From: Tritrichomonas musculus
Lineage: Eukaryota; Parabasalia; Tritrichomonadida; Tritrichomonadidae
Length of the DNA stretch: 64,000 nt
Direction: 5' to 3'
Assembly (NCBI GenBank): GCA_039105265.1
Contig: JAPFFF010000002.1
Coordinates: 3,844,001 to 3,908,000 of the forward strand
Shown here: piece by piece, positions 18,904-27,340 of the stretch
Layout: every line of letters begins with the position of its first letter
How positions within the stretch are numbered: position 1 is the first letter of the stretch
The notes under the pieces: model-generated
Seen by the model: the letters and a program-made list of their open reading frames with translations, nothing else
Databases searched by the model: none
What the model was told of the DNA's origin: nothing
Position numbers and translations under genes: made by a program

Positions 18904-19602
18904 ATGATTTTTCATCTACTTTCAGGAGATGGGCAAAGATCCGATATTGTTGTTGATGGAAATGGAACATTAAGCTCGCTTATTGAAGTATTAAAACAGA
19001 AAAAAGAGTTTGATTTAAATAACATTCAATTTTACCAAAATAAAAAACTTGTATCCCCAAAATCAAATTTAGCAAAGAATGATGATGGATCAACAACTTT
19101 GATTTATTTTGATACATACAAATACCCTCCTTACTCATTTCCTACAGCAGAATTTGAATATTCATTTGATCTTCCTATATTTTCAAATAAAGATATTAAT
19201 ATACTATATCCTGATGATACAAATTCTAGCAAAGATAAAAAACCGCATAATCAATCAAATTTAACAAGTATAAGAAGATTTTTTCCAACAATGAGATTTG
19301 AATATACCGAGCCATGTGCCACAAAGCCATCATTTCCTTTAACTGAGCGAGTTTTAATAAATGGAAAATATGAGACTGTTAATAGTCATGAAGATGAAAA
19401 TGAAGATGATTCACAATCAATTGGTGATCCAAATGTATTAAGCATAAGTGAAATGACCCGAAGCTTGACACCAGATGAGCAAGACACCATCCATAGGCTA
19501 TGCCAACTTGGGTATGATCAAGATTTTATTACAGAAATATATTTTCATGTTGGAAGAAACGAAGAATTAGTTTCTTCGTTTTTATCCCAAATCTTCCATT
19601 GA
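18904..19602 (+). CDS. UBL-UBA domain protein (Rad23/ubiquilin-like shuttle)
   Basis: A 232-residue protein with a ubiquitin-like N-terminus (about 1-72: MIFHLLSGDGQ, then IQFYQNKKLVSPKSNL) and a UBA domain at the end (about 189-230: LTPDEQDTIHRLCQLGYD, then YFHVGRNEELVSSFL). The UBA closely follows the pattern of Rad23 UBA2. The linker is poorly ordered and holds an acidic stretch. UBL-UBA proteins usually carry ubiquitylated proteins to the proteasome. There is no XPC-binding or second UBA domain, so it is not a full Rad23, and it is short for the class. It runs convergent to the NAA40-like gene. Confidence 0.75.
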   Translation: MIFHLLSGDGQRSDIVVDGNGTLSSLIEVLKQKKEFDLNNIQFYQNKKLVSPKSNLAKNDDGSTTLIYFDTYKYPPYSFPTAEFEYSFDLPIFSNKDINILYPDDTNSSKDKKPHNQSNLTSIRRFFPTMRFEYTEPCATKPSFPLTERVLINGKYETVNSHEDENEDDSQSIGDPNVLSISEMTRSLTPDEQDTIHRLCQLGYDQDFITEIYFHVGRNEELVSSFLSQIFH

Positions 19603-19824
19603 ATTATATACTATATACTATATTATTTGTATTACATAATATTTATATATAAATTATTTATATTATATGAACCTTTTCTTTGTTTATTGGTTATTGATGT
19701 CTAAATAATTTATTGATACTTCGAATACAATGATTTTTTAATATCAAAATATATAAAATACTATTTAGATAAATTAAAATAACTCCAAATGATTAAGTAT
19801 TATAATGTATCAAACTATTAATGC

Positions 19825-20475
19825 TTATGTTTTTTTAACAAGTGGCTTGAATAATATTTCATGAGAATATTCTGCTGAATTTTCTCTGTCTGCAATTACA
19901 GGAGTAGAAGGATGAAGTTTGTAATTCATTTTCTTGTAGAAAGCTCTTGATCCTACATTATCAACAAATACGGTTAACATTACCGACTCCATTTTACGCT
20001 TTAAAGCGATGAATTCAGCAGCTTGCATCAAAAACCTTCCAAGACCGCGCCTTTGGAACTCATCCTCAATTTGAAGCTCATAAACATAGCATGTGGTTTC
20101 TTTATATTCCATCTCAAATCGGATGTGAATAAATCCGATTGGACGATTTGTTTCCACTTGAGTTGCTATCAAATAGCGTGTATGTTCTTCAAAAAGTTCA
20201 CTTTTTTTGTTTTTTTCACTCCATCCCCATGAATTTTCGTAATATTGCTGCATATGTCTTGCGGTTAATTCATAAACCCATTCTTTAAATTCTTCAGGGC
20301 ATGAATTATAAGATTTAACTGTACATTTAAGTCCATTTTTTTCGAAATTTTTAAACATTGGAATATCAGCCAATAAATCTTCAATGGCTTCAGCATCAGA
20401 AATAAGCTTTTTCTTTGCATTATACATTTCAGTTTCTTCTTTTATTTTTTGTTTTCTAAGTTGAGCTTTCGTCAT
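19825..20475 (-). CDS. NAA40-like N-alpha-acetyltransferase (NatD)
   Basis: A 216-residue GNAT enzyme resembling NAA40/Nat4, which acetylates the N-terminal serine of histones H4 and H2A. It has NAA40 features: a basic, helical N-terminus, NSWGWSEKNKKSEL near 80, the strand YLIATQVETNRPIGFIHIRF, YVYELQIEDEFQRRGLGRFL (acetyl-CoA loop, Q/RxxGxG/A), and LTVFVDNVGSRAFYKKMNY. The length matches the family. If the assignment holds, it modifies histones and has few other targets. It starts 12 bases after an M5 element on its strand and is divergent from the coiled-coil gene at 20557. Confidence 0.85.
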   Translation of the reverse strand: MTKAQLRKQKIKEETEMYNAKKKLISDAEAIEDLLADIPMFKNFEKNGLKCTVKSYNSCPEEFKEWVYELTARHMQQYYENSWGWSEKNKKSELFEEHTRYLIATQVETNRPIGFIHIRFEMEYKETTCYVYELQIEDEFQRRGLGRFLMQAAEFIALKRKMESVMLTVFVDNVGSRAFYKKMNYKLHPSTPVIADRENSAEYSHEILFKPLVKKT

Positions 20476-20486
20476 TTTAATTTATT

Positions 20487-20491
20487 AAAGG
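20487..20491 (-). promoter_or_regulatory. M5 (CCTTT) element of the NAA40-like gene
   Basis: CCTTT on the minus strand, 12 bases before the ATG at 20475, the position expected of the M5 core promoter element. Confidence 0.45.
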
Positions 20492-20556
20492 AACGACCAA
20501 AATTCACATAAACCATTTAATAGTGAGTACGTTTATTTATTAAGATTTTGCATATA

Positions 20557-21219
20557 ATGACAAACTATGAAGCTATTGAACTAAGCGATGATGAACTCGA
20601 AGCTATTCCACAAGATAAAAGAGTTAAGATTGTTCAAGCTCAAATTGAAGGAGGAAGAGCTCAACTTGCTGACCTTTATCAAAAATTGGAAGATGAAAAG
20701 GTTATGAATTCAGAACTAGAATATAAAATTAAAGAACTTAATAATCTTTTAATTGATGATAGAAAGAAATTGCAACTAAAGCAAAAAAATAATGCCAAAT
20801 TGTTAGATCAACTGCGTCAAATCAGAGGTGAAGTTGGTCAACAAGAAAACAAACTTCGTTCATTTGAAACAGATTCACATAATAGATCGCAAACATTAAC
20901 AGAAAACGATATTGAAAGATTAACAGCCCAACTTGATAAAGAACAATCTAACGTTCTCAGGCTTCAAGTTCAGATTGAAAAGCAAAATAGTGAACTTGCT
21001 AAACTCGATTTGCAAAGTCAACAAGAGTCAGATATGATGAAGTTTGAATTAAACAAATTAACAGAAGAAAAAAAGAAAACTCTAGATTTAATTGGTCTTG
21101 AAATGCAAAGGTTAAATATCCTTAAAAAAAGAAATACATCTGCCTTAAAAGGAATATCATCTCGCACTTTAGATTCACAGTTAACAGCTGTTCTTGAATC
21201 ATTAGCAAATGGGGAGTAG
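20557..21219 (+). CDS. Coiled-coil protein
   Basis: A 220-residue protein that is coiled coil over nearly its whole length (about 25-200), with heptads rich in Leu, Lys, Glu and Gln (RAQLADLYQKLEDEKV, then DIERLTAQLDKEQSNVLRLQ). The first 20 residues are acidic (IELSDDELEAIPQD). I do not recognise a family. It may be a dimeric structural or adaptor protein; parabasalids have many such cytoskeletal proteins, but nothing proves that role here. The ATG at 20557 is the first in frame; a TTG three codons earlier is not expected to be used. It shares an 81-bp divergent gap with the NAA40-like gene. Confidence 0.75.
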   Translation: MTNYEAIELSDDELEAIPQDKRVKIVQAQIEGGRAQLADLYQKLEDEKVMNSELEYKIKELNNLLIDDRKKLQLKQKNNAKLLDQLRQIRGEVGQQENKLRSFETDSHNRSQTLTENDIERLTAQLDKEQSNVLRLQVQIEKQNSELAKLDLQSQQESDMMKFELNKLTEEKKKTLDLIGLEMQRLNILKKRNTSALKGISSRTLDSQLTAVLESLANGE

Positions 21220-21554
21220 TTGTTTTGCACCTTGGTTTTTTAATATTTCATCATGTTGTCTATTTTTATATCCAAAATTATGTTTGTTTTTAATTAAATC
21301 TAATTATTTTTTAATTTCTAATTATGTTTTTTCTGGAAATAGAAATCGTGTAATATATCTTTAAGGTTTATGTCCATAGCCTTTGGTTTATATATTACCA
21401 TTATCTGAATGAAAAGTTGTTCTAATTCTTAAAAAATTGATAAAGTAATAGAAAGGGAATTATCATCAATAGTAACTCAGGTTATTTATATGCTTCGTAT
21501 ACAAAAATAAAAATATAAATAAAAATTAAGTTTAAGAATTCATTAATAAACGAA
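21220..21554. other. Convergent 3' spacer
   Basis: Non-coding, AT-rich gap between converging genes. I see nothing in it. Confidence 0.5.
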
Positions 21555-23216
21555 TTAACGGATAATTCCAGCATCTTGAAGCTTCTTGAAGGCTTCAGCA
21601 ATTCTTGGGTCTTTCATATAATTATACATCATGGTTGGGTTTTCTTGGCATTCCTTTAAGATCTGTTGCATTCCTGGATCTTGTAATATTCTCTGTATTT
21701 CTGGATCTGCCATAGCTCTGTTGATTTGATCTTTATCTGGTTCTGTGTATCTGTTCTTTGCAATCTGTTGTTCAATTGAGCGTAAACCGTCAATAGCATC
21801 AGCGTTATTTTGGTCATACTTCAAAGCCTCCTGATAACATTCACGGGCTTTGTAGTATTCTTTCATCATGAAGTGGCAATATGCTTTTCTTGTATAAGCC
21901 TTGACAAATTTAGGATCAATTTCAATAGCTTTTTCGCAATCTTTAATTGCCATTGGAAGTTCTCCAAGTTTTGAGTATGCAGCAGCTCTGTTTGAGTATA
22001 ATGCAGGATTTCTTGGGGCTCTCTTGATAGCTTCTGAATAGCATTCAATTGCCTTTGGAAAATCTTTGTTTGCAAAATGTGTGTTACCTTCTTGCTTAGC
22101 TTTTTCTGCAAGTTCGGGATTTTCATATTCTTTTGCTTTATTCTTTTCATAAAGATTTTCAAGTCTTTTAAGTTCACGCTGTACTTGTGGATCTTTCTTT
22201 TCAAGAAGACTTGACTTTAATGATTCAATTGCCTTATCAAGATGACCAAGAGATGCTTGTGCTGAGGCAATCTTTTGATATGAACGAGCAATTGATTCGT
22301 ATGATGCACTATGTTCTCTGCCCTTTTGGATAGCATCTTCACATAATTTAATTGCTTCTTCATATTTTCCTTGCTTGTTGAGAACGCTAGCTTTATTGTT
22401 GTAATATGTTACATTAAATTCATCGATTTCGATTGCTTTGTTATAATGTTCAAGTGCTTCATCGAAGTTTCCAGCTTTGAAAGCAGCATTTCCCTTTGCT
22501 TTTTCTTCTTCAGCAGTAGCATTTGTTGATTGTGTGCTTGTTGTTGTGGTAGTAGAAGTTGATGGAGCTGGCCTTTCTGGTTCTGCAGCTGGTTCTTCGT
22601 GTGGTTCTTCATGTGGACGTTCTTGTTGCATTTGGCCAGTTAATATGGCACTTAAAATTTGCATAAATCTTGGATCATTATTGTATTTGCTCATTGATCT
22701 TGGATCTTTTCGGATGTCTTCCAACATCAACTTAATTGAAGGATCTTGGATTAATTGACCAAATTGAGGATTAGTTGCGGCAACACGATTTAAATTTTCT
22801 TCTGAGAAAATTTGAGAAACAGCAGCACCAGCTTGAGCTTCTTGAGATTCCATGTTGGCTTTGTTTCTACGTACATCAGCAAGATCGCTTTGTATATTTT
22901 GATTTTCTGGATCAAGTTCTAAAGCTTTTGTGAATGCTTGTTCTGCACCATCCCAATCCTCTGAGCCTTGAAGTGCAGCACCAAGGCGAGTATGGCCACG
23001 TACCCAATCTGGTTTGAGCTGAATAACTTTTCTAGCGTCTGCGGCTGCTTGCTCGTATTTTCCTAATGCACAAAAGCAGGCTGACCTGTTTGAATATAAA
23101 GTATAGTTCTCTGAATCTAAATCAATTGCATCTGTATATGATTGAATAGCTTTTTGATATTCTTTGGCGGCGAAAGCTTGATTTCCTTGCTTCTTAAGGT
23201 TTTCAACTGCAGACAT
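21555..23216 (-). CDS. STI1: STI1/HOP co-chaperone
   Basis: A 553-residue Hsp70-Hsp90 organising protein. The complete HOP layout is visible: TPR1 (about 3-108; LKKQGNQAFAAKEYQKAIQS), an aspartate-proline DP1 domain (about 130-195; RFMQILSAILTGQ), TPR2A (about 235-345), TPR2B (about 370-480; AEKAKQEGNTHFANKDFPKA) and DP2 (about 500-550; DPEIQRILQDPGMQQIL). TPR1 and TPR2A/2B bind the EEVD tails of Hsp70 and Hsp90, so it should pass clients between the two in the cytosol. The length is close to yeast Sti1 and human HOP. A textbook initiator lies 13 bases before the ATG. Confidence 0.95.
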   Translation of the reverse strand: MSAVENLKKQGNQAFAAKEYQKAIQSYTDAIDLDSENYTLYSNRSACFCALGKYEQAAADARKVIQLKPDWVRGHTRLGAALQGSEDWDGAEQAFTKALELDPENQNIQSDLADVRRNKANMESQEAQAGAAVSQIFSEENLNRVAATNPQFGQLIQDPSIKLMLEDIRKDPRSMSKYNNDPRFMQILSAILTGQMQQERPHEEPHEEPAAEPERPAPSTSTTTTTSTQSTNATAEEEKAKGNAAFKAGNFDEALEHYNKAIEIDEFNVTYYNNKASVLNKQGKYEEAIKLCEDAIQKGREHSASYESIARSYQKIASAQASLGHLDKAIESLKSSLLEKKDPQVQRELKRLENLYEKNKAKEYENPELAEKAKQEGNTHFANKDFPKAIECYSEAIKRAPRNPALYSNRAAAYSKLGELPMAIKDCEKAIEIDPKFVKAYTRKAYCHFMMKEYYKARECYQEALKYDQNNADAIDGLRSIEQQIAKNRYTEPDKDQINRAMADPEIQRILQDPGMQQILKECQENPTMMYNYMKDPRIAEAFKKLQDAGIIR

Positions 23217-23672
23217 GATTAAATAAAAATGATTTTAAGTAGTCGGCCATTTATAAAAACAGCTTTTTATTGAATGAAAATTATTAAAATTTGACCTTTT
23301 CATTTCATTATTTGTTCTGCCATATTCAAAAAGTTTAAATTCTATATGAAAATTTTCTTTCCTAAAATTGTTTTAGCTCTTTGAATTTTTTCAAAACCAT
23401 GTTGAGAAACCATCCAATTAAAAAATGGCATATATTATCATATATCATCAATTATTTTTAAAAAATAAAATAATTGCTATTAACTCCAAATATTTAAGAA
23501 AATAATCCACCTTAATTATATTTTGAAAATATGTTATCAAATCAAAGACACTCTTTTTGATCACTTAACAGCAGTATATTTAAAAGCTTATTAGTATGTA
23601 GTTTATATGTATATATAGAAAAAATATCACATTTATTATATCAAACAGTATTTAATAATATAAAGATAGAAA
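23217..23672. other. Spacer with the STI1 promoter
   Basis: Spacer between two minus-strand genes. The STI1 initiator lies at its left end; the rest is AT-rich with no gene seen. Confidence 0.5.
23225..23232 (-). promoter_or_regulatory. Initiator TCATTTTT of STI1
   Basis: TCATTTTT on the minus strand is a textbook trichomonad initiator; the predicted start 23230 gives a 13-base leader. Confidence 0.65.
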
Positions 23673-26600
23673 TTAATTATATAAGCGCACAGATCCATCA
23701 ATATCTCTATCAGGATTTATTTTGCTATCAACAAAAACTTCTGTTAAACGTGGTGAGATTTCTTTAATACAAACATCATTTTCTATTTGATTAATCTTAT
23801 TTCCTTTTTCATTGGAGAAAATATATAGAAAATTGGAACCTTCTTCTTCATCATCAATATCATGATTATATTTATATTCCTTTTGAATTTTAACATTCTT
23901 TACGATTAATTTTTTAAGGCCACTAATTTTCATTTCATCTGAATATTTGATCAGAAAAGGGTCGTTTGTGACTTTTTTAGAAAAAGAAACATTAATGAGC
24001 AAATCATTGTTTTCATTAGTATCTTTACAGATGACTTTTTCAATTCTGATTGGATTTGAAAGAGAAGAAACTTTTTCAATAGGATCAAGAATTCTGAGGA
24101 TTTTCATCCCAGCAGAATCTAATTGTAGAACTCTGATTGAATAGATAACTTTGTTTTTTGCTTTTTTGAAGAATTTGATATCTGAGAGATCAATAAGATC
24201 AGAAACAGTTGAGTCATTCTTAACATATTCTTCAACTCGATCATCAACTTTAATTGAATCATATGATATGAAAATGTCAAGAAGCAAAAAGGAAGCAATT
24301 TGTTCATCAGCCAATAATAATGAAGGATCAATGAATTTAACCTTCAAAATTTTATCGTTTAAACCTAAAATTTTGAGCATTTGCTCACTATCTTTAAACT
24401 CAGTAATTGGCTTCACGTCGCTTTCTTTAAAAATAATTACTTCGGTTGAATTTACTAAAATATCATAATTAATAGAGCTATCATCAGCAGAGCCAATATT
24501 GTCATGAATCATTTTTTGGATTTCCTTATTAAAGATCAATTTCAAAAAGTTCTTAAAATCGCCAAAAGAAAGTAAATTCGGAAACTGAACTTTGATTTTA
24601 TCACCAAAAGAATTGATACTAATCAAATTCAAGTCATTAGAAAAGTTGAAATATTGTTCAACTGTCATATCTTTCTGATTTGGAAGAGTAACAAAATCGA
24701 AATAATTAAAGAGCATAGAATTATTGGTATTATCTTGTTGCCTCTTTTCTGATAAGTATACATCAAACGCATAACTATCTTTTTCAGCTTGAGGGATTTC
24801 AAATCTATTCCACTCATCAAAAGTAATAACCAAAATGACACTTTTTACGGTATCTCCTCTATTAATTATGGAATCAAAAGTTTTTTGGTTATTTTTAGGT
24901 ATAGAAATCAGAGAATTGTTTGGTTTTTTAATATATACATTCATTACTTTTGAAATGTAGTCTATTTCAACATTTCTTGCTCCAGCATACTTCTTCTTAA
25001 TAGCTTTGGCCAAAAAGGTGAAAATCGATTGTTTCTCATCAACTTCGTATGAAAATAAATAATAAAAAGGTTTATTGCTTAATGGACAGTAAATAAAGAC
25101 GAAAATTGGTAAAATTAGGCTTCTTGTCATGTTTCCGTTCAAAATATCTTGAAAACTGTATAGTTTATATTCAGCGAATTCATCAATTAAGCTCTCTTGA
25201 GAATTCTGTTCTACTTCTGAGTTTAAGTCATTATCATTCTCTTTCACAAATACAAAAATATTCATTGAATATTTGATAAAATTGGAGAAATTTGAATGAT
25301 CCAACTTATCAGTAAGGCCTTCTTTATAGAATTGCCACATTTCAATTTGATCTTCTCTTATTTGGAAAGCAGCTGCAACGCTTTTATATAATGCACTAAG
25401 CGTATTTGTTTTGAAAACAGGTAGTTCAGATGCATAACTTCTATCGCAAGCAAAAGAAAGCTTTCCAGAGAAAGAATTTTTCTTAATTGTTGTTTCTTCG
25501 TTGAAAAGATAAAAAGTCACTTTATCATCTTTGTTTTGTATTGAAGATGAATTTGTATTATTGGATGATTTGTTTTCGCTTTTGATTCTATCAATTATTT
25601 CTGGAGGAATTGCTTCATCTTCAATTTCATGAAATAAATTTTCTTCTTCTGTTCTTTTGACGTAGATCAGCATGTAAGCTGATGATGTTTTGTTAATTCC
25701 ACCGAAATTTTCATCAATAGCTTTTTCTTCATCAACTTCTGTTACCATTGAATCGTTAAATTGATACCAATTGTTGCCTATAGTTGGTCTTAAGTATGCA
25801 ATATAATGTCCTGACATTGAAGTGCCGGAATGAACAAGAACTCCAAACAAGTCATATTGATACTTTTCGCTTTCATAATCAGGAGAACTTATTGATTCAA
25901 GTTTAGAAGTAATAATACTTGGGTCATCAGTTTGTGGGTCATCTAAATTGTTATTTGATTTGCCGGATGTTTCCATCAAGTCTTCAAGTAAAATTTCATC
26001 TGCTACATATTTTGTTAAGTTGATTGTTTTATAAAATCTGAAAAATGAATTGATTTTAACGCTTTTATTTGTTTGAATGTTGACTTGAAATCTCTTTAAA
26101 TGTAAGTAGAGAACACGTGGAAGCTTCATGAACATGCTTTTCATAAAAGCATCTTTTTTATCGCTTTCTTCAGATTTATATTGGTTATCACCACTAAGTT
26201 TCTCTTCTTCAATATACTTATCAAAGGCTGAATAAATATCATCAATTAATTGAATTTTATTCCCACTTTTTAATGGGCTATTTGATTGATATGAGGTAAC
26301 ATCAAGCGAAATATCATAAAATTCGTTATTTATATAATTCTCTTCATGAAGCTCACCGCTATTTGAAAATGTATATATATAAGTTCTGTAGCTTCCACCA
26401 AAAATATACTTGATTGAATATTCAAGGGGTGTGCCTTTCAATTTCTCTTCCAAGTTATTAAGAAGAACTCGTGAAAATTCTTGAACGTCATGCTGCATGA
26501 AAGTTTGTGGATGATCCCATCCAAAGGAAGTTGTCAAATCTTCTGTCGAAACAGCTTTATTGCCATATTTTAATTGCATTCGAGCAAATAAAAGTTTCAA

Positions 26601-27155
26601 GTTTAATGGAATATTTTTTGAATCTGGCTTGTTTTTTGAAATGCATTCATCATTGATTTCATAAACTAAACGTCGAAATACAGGAAGATGGAAAAGTGCT
26701 TGTAAAAGGGAATTCATATAACATGTAGATCCTTGGTTCAAAAGGCCAACATAAGGAGAGGGAGCAGGTGTTAAATTATTAAAAATTGGAGGGAGCGGGC
26801 CTCTGATAAAAGTGTCAATACTTGGAATTGCCTGTTTTGTATAAAATGGTTCTGTGTATGAGGAATAAGGAGATTTATTATAAGTATCGAAATTTCCGTT
26901 GCCAAGGGAAAAAGCCAGTTTTATCGGATTGGAATCAACTTTTTGATGAAGGAACGAAGGTTCACTATCATTAATTATCAATTCGTCAATAATATTATCA
27001 TATGAATGTGTTGAAAAGTCAGAGTTGTCTATATTCTTGTTGTTCATAATACTTTGATAATCTTTTATTTGGTAATTATTTTCAAATTCTGGCTTGTTTT
27101 CTACATTTTTCATAAATGGATTTTGTTTTTGATCATCTCTTGGATGATATTCCAT
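23673..27155 (-). CDS. USP7-like ubiquitin carboxyl-terminal hydrolase
   Basis: An 1,160-residue cysteine protease that removes ubiquitin from proteins. The catalytic domain runs from about 136 to 515. The Cys box is GLLNQGSTCYMNSLLQALF with C145, and the His box HSGTSMSGHYIAYLRP has H450, followed by WYQFNDSMVTEV. The blocks SFGWDHPQTFMQHDVQEFSRVLL and LHLKRFQVN match USP7/Ubp15. Some 640 residues follow, consistent with the USP7 ubiquitin-like repeats that stimulate its activity. Human USP7 begins with a TRAF/MATH domain; here the first 130 residues look disordered, so that substrate-binding domain seems absent. An initiator lies 11 bases before the ATG. Confidence 0.88.
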   Translation of the reverse strand: MEYHPRDDQKQNPFMKNVENKPEFENNYQIKDYQSIMNNKNIDNSDFSTHSYDNIIDELIINDSEPSFLHQKVDSNPIKLAFSLGNGNFDTYNKSPYSSYTEPFYTKQAIPSIDTFIRGPLPPIFNNLTPAPSPYVGLLNQGSTCYMNSLLQALFHLPVFRRLVYEINDECISKNKPDSKNIPLNLKLLFARMQLKYGNKAVSTEDLTTSFGWDHPQTFMQHDVQEFSRVLLNNLEEKLKGTPLEYSIKYIFGGSYRTYIYTFSNSGELHEENYINNEFYDISLDVTSYQSNSPLKSGNKIQLIDDIYSAFDKYIEEEKLSGDNQYKSEESDKKDAFMKSMFMKLPRVLYLHLKRFQVNIQTNKSVKINSFFRFYKTINLTKYVADEILLEDLMETSGKSNNNLDDPQTDDPSIITSKLESISSPDYESEKYQYDLFGVLVHSGTSMSGHYIAYLRPTIGNNWYQFNDSMVTEVDEEKAIDENFGGINKTSSAYMLIYVKRTEEENLFHEIEDEAIPPEIIDRIKSENKSSNNTNSSSIQNKDDKVTFYLFNEETTIKKNSFSGKLSFACDRSYASELPVFKTNTLSALYKSVAAAFQIREDQIEMWQFYKEGLTDKLDHSNFSNFIKYSMNIFVFVKENDNDLNSEVEQNSQESLIDEFAEYKLYSFQDILNGNMTRSLILPIFVFIYCPLSNKPFYYLFSYEVDEKQSIFTFLAKAIKKKYAGARNVEIDYISKVMNVYIKKPNNSLISIPKNNQKTFDSIINRGDTVKSVILVITFDEWNRFEIPQAEKDSYAFDVYLSEKRQQDNTNNSMLFNYFDFVTLPNQKDMTVEQYFNFSNDLNLISINSFGDKIKVQFPNLLSFGDFKNFLKLIFNKEIQKMIHDNIGSADDSSINYDILVNSTEVIIFKESDVKPITEFKDSEQMLKILGLNDKILKVKFIDPSLLLADEQIASFLLLDIFISYDSIKVDDRVEEYVKNDSTVSDLIDLSDIKFFKKAKNKVIYSIRVLQLDSAGMKILRILDPIEKVSSLSNPIRIEKVICKDTNENNDLLINVSFSKKVTNDPFLIKYSDEMKISGLKKLIVKNVKIQKEYKYNHDIDDEEEGSNFLYIFSNEKGNKINQIENDVCIKEISPRLTEVFVDSKINPDRDIDGSVRLYN

Positions 27156-27160
27156 ATATT

Positions 27161-27168
27161 TAAAATGA
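27161..27168 (-). promoter_or_regulatory. Initiator TCATTTTA of the USP7-like gene
   Basis: TCATTTTA on the minus strand gives a predicted 11-base leader before ATG 27155. Confidence 0.65.
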
Positions 27169-27247
27169 AATTAAAGTCTAGAAAGATTTCCTTATTTTAA
27201 TGGTTTAACGATCAAAAATATTAATTTGATGGCCAAATATAAATAGG

Positions 27248-27280
<33 letters not shown>
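27248..27280. repeat. 33-base A homopolymer
   Basis: An uninterrupted run of 33 A (T on the transcribed strand of both flanking genes). It lies 61 bases downstream of the CHD stop and about 90 upstream of the USP7-like ATG. Such a tract excludes nucleosomes but may also vary in assembly. Confidence 0.85.
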
Positions 27281-27284
<4 letters not shown>

Positions 27285-27340
27285 AAAAAAAATTAATTTT
27301 TTAAGCACAAAATAATAATACCTTTCAAAAGTATTTTTTT

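Noticed and set aside
27248-27280. A33 run as the poly(A) tail of a retrogene
   Set aside because: No target duplication or gene copy adjoins it; both neighbours are ordinary genes.
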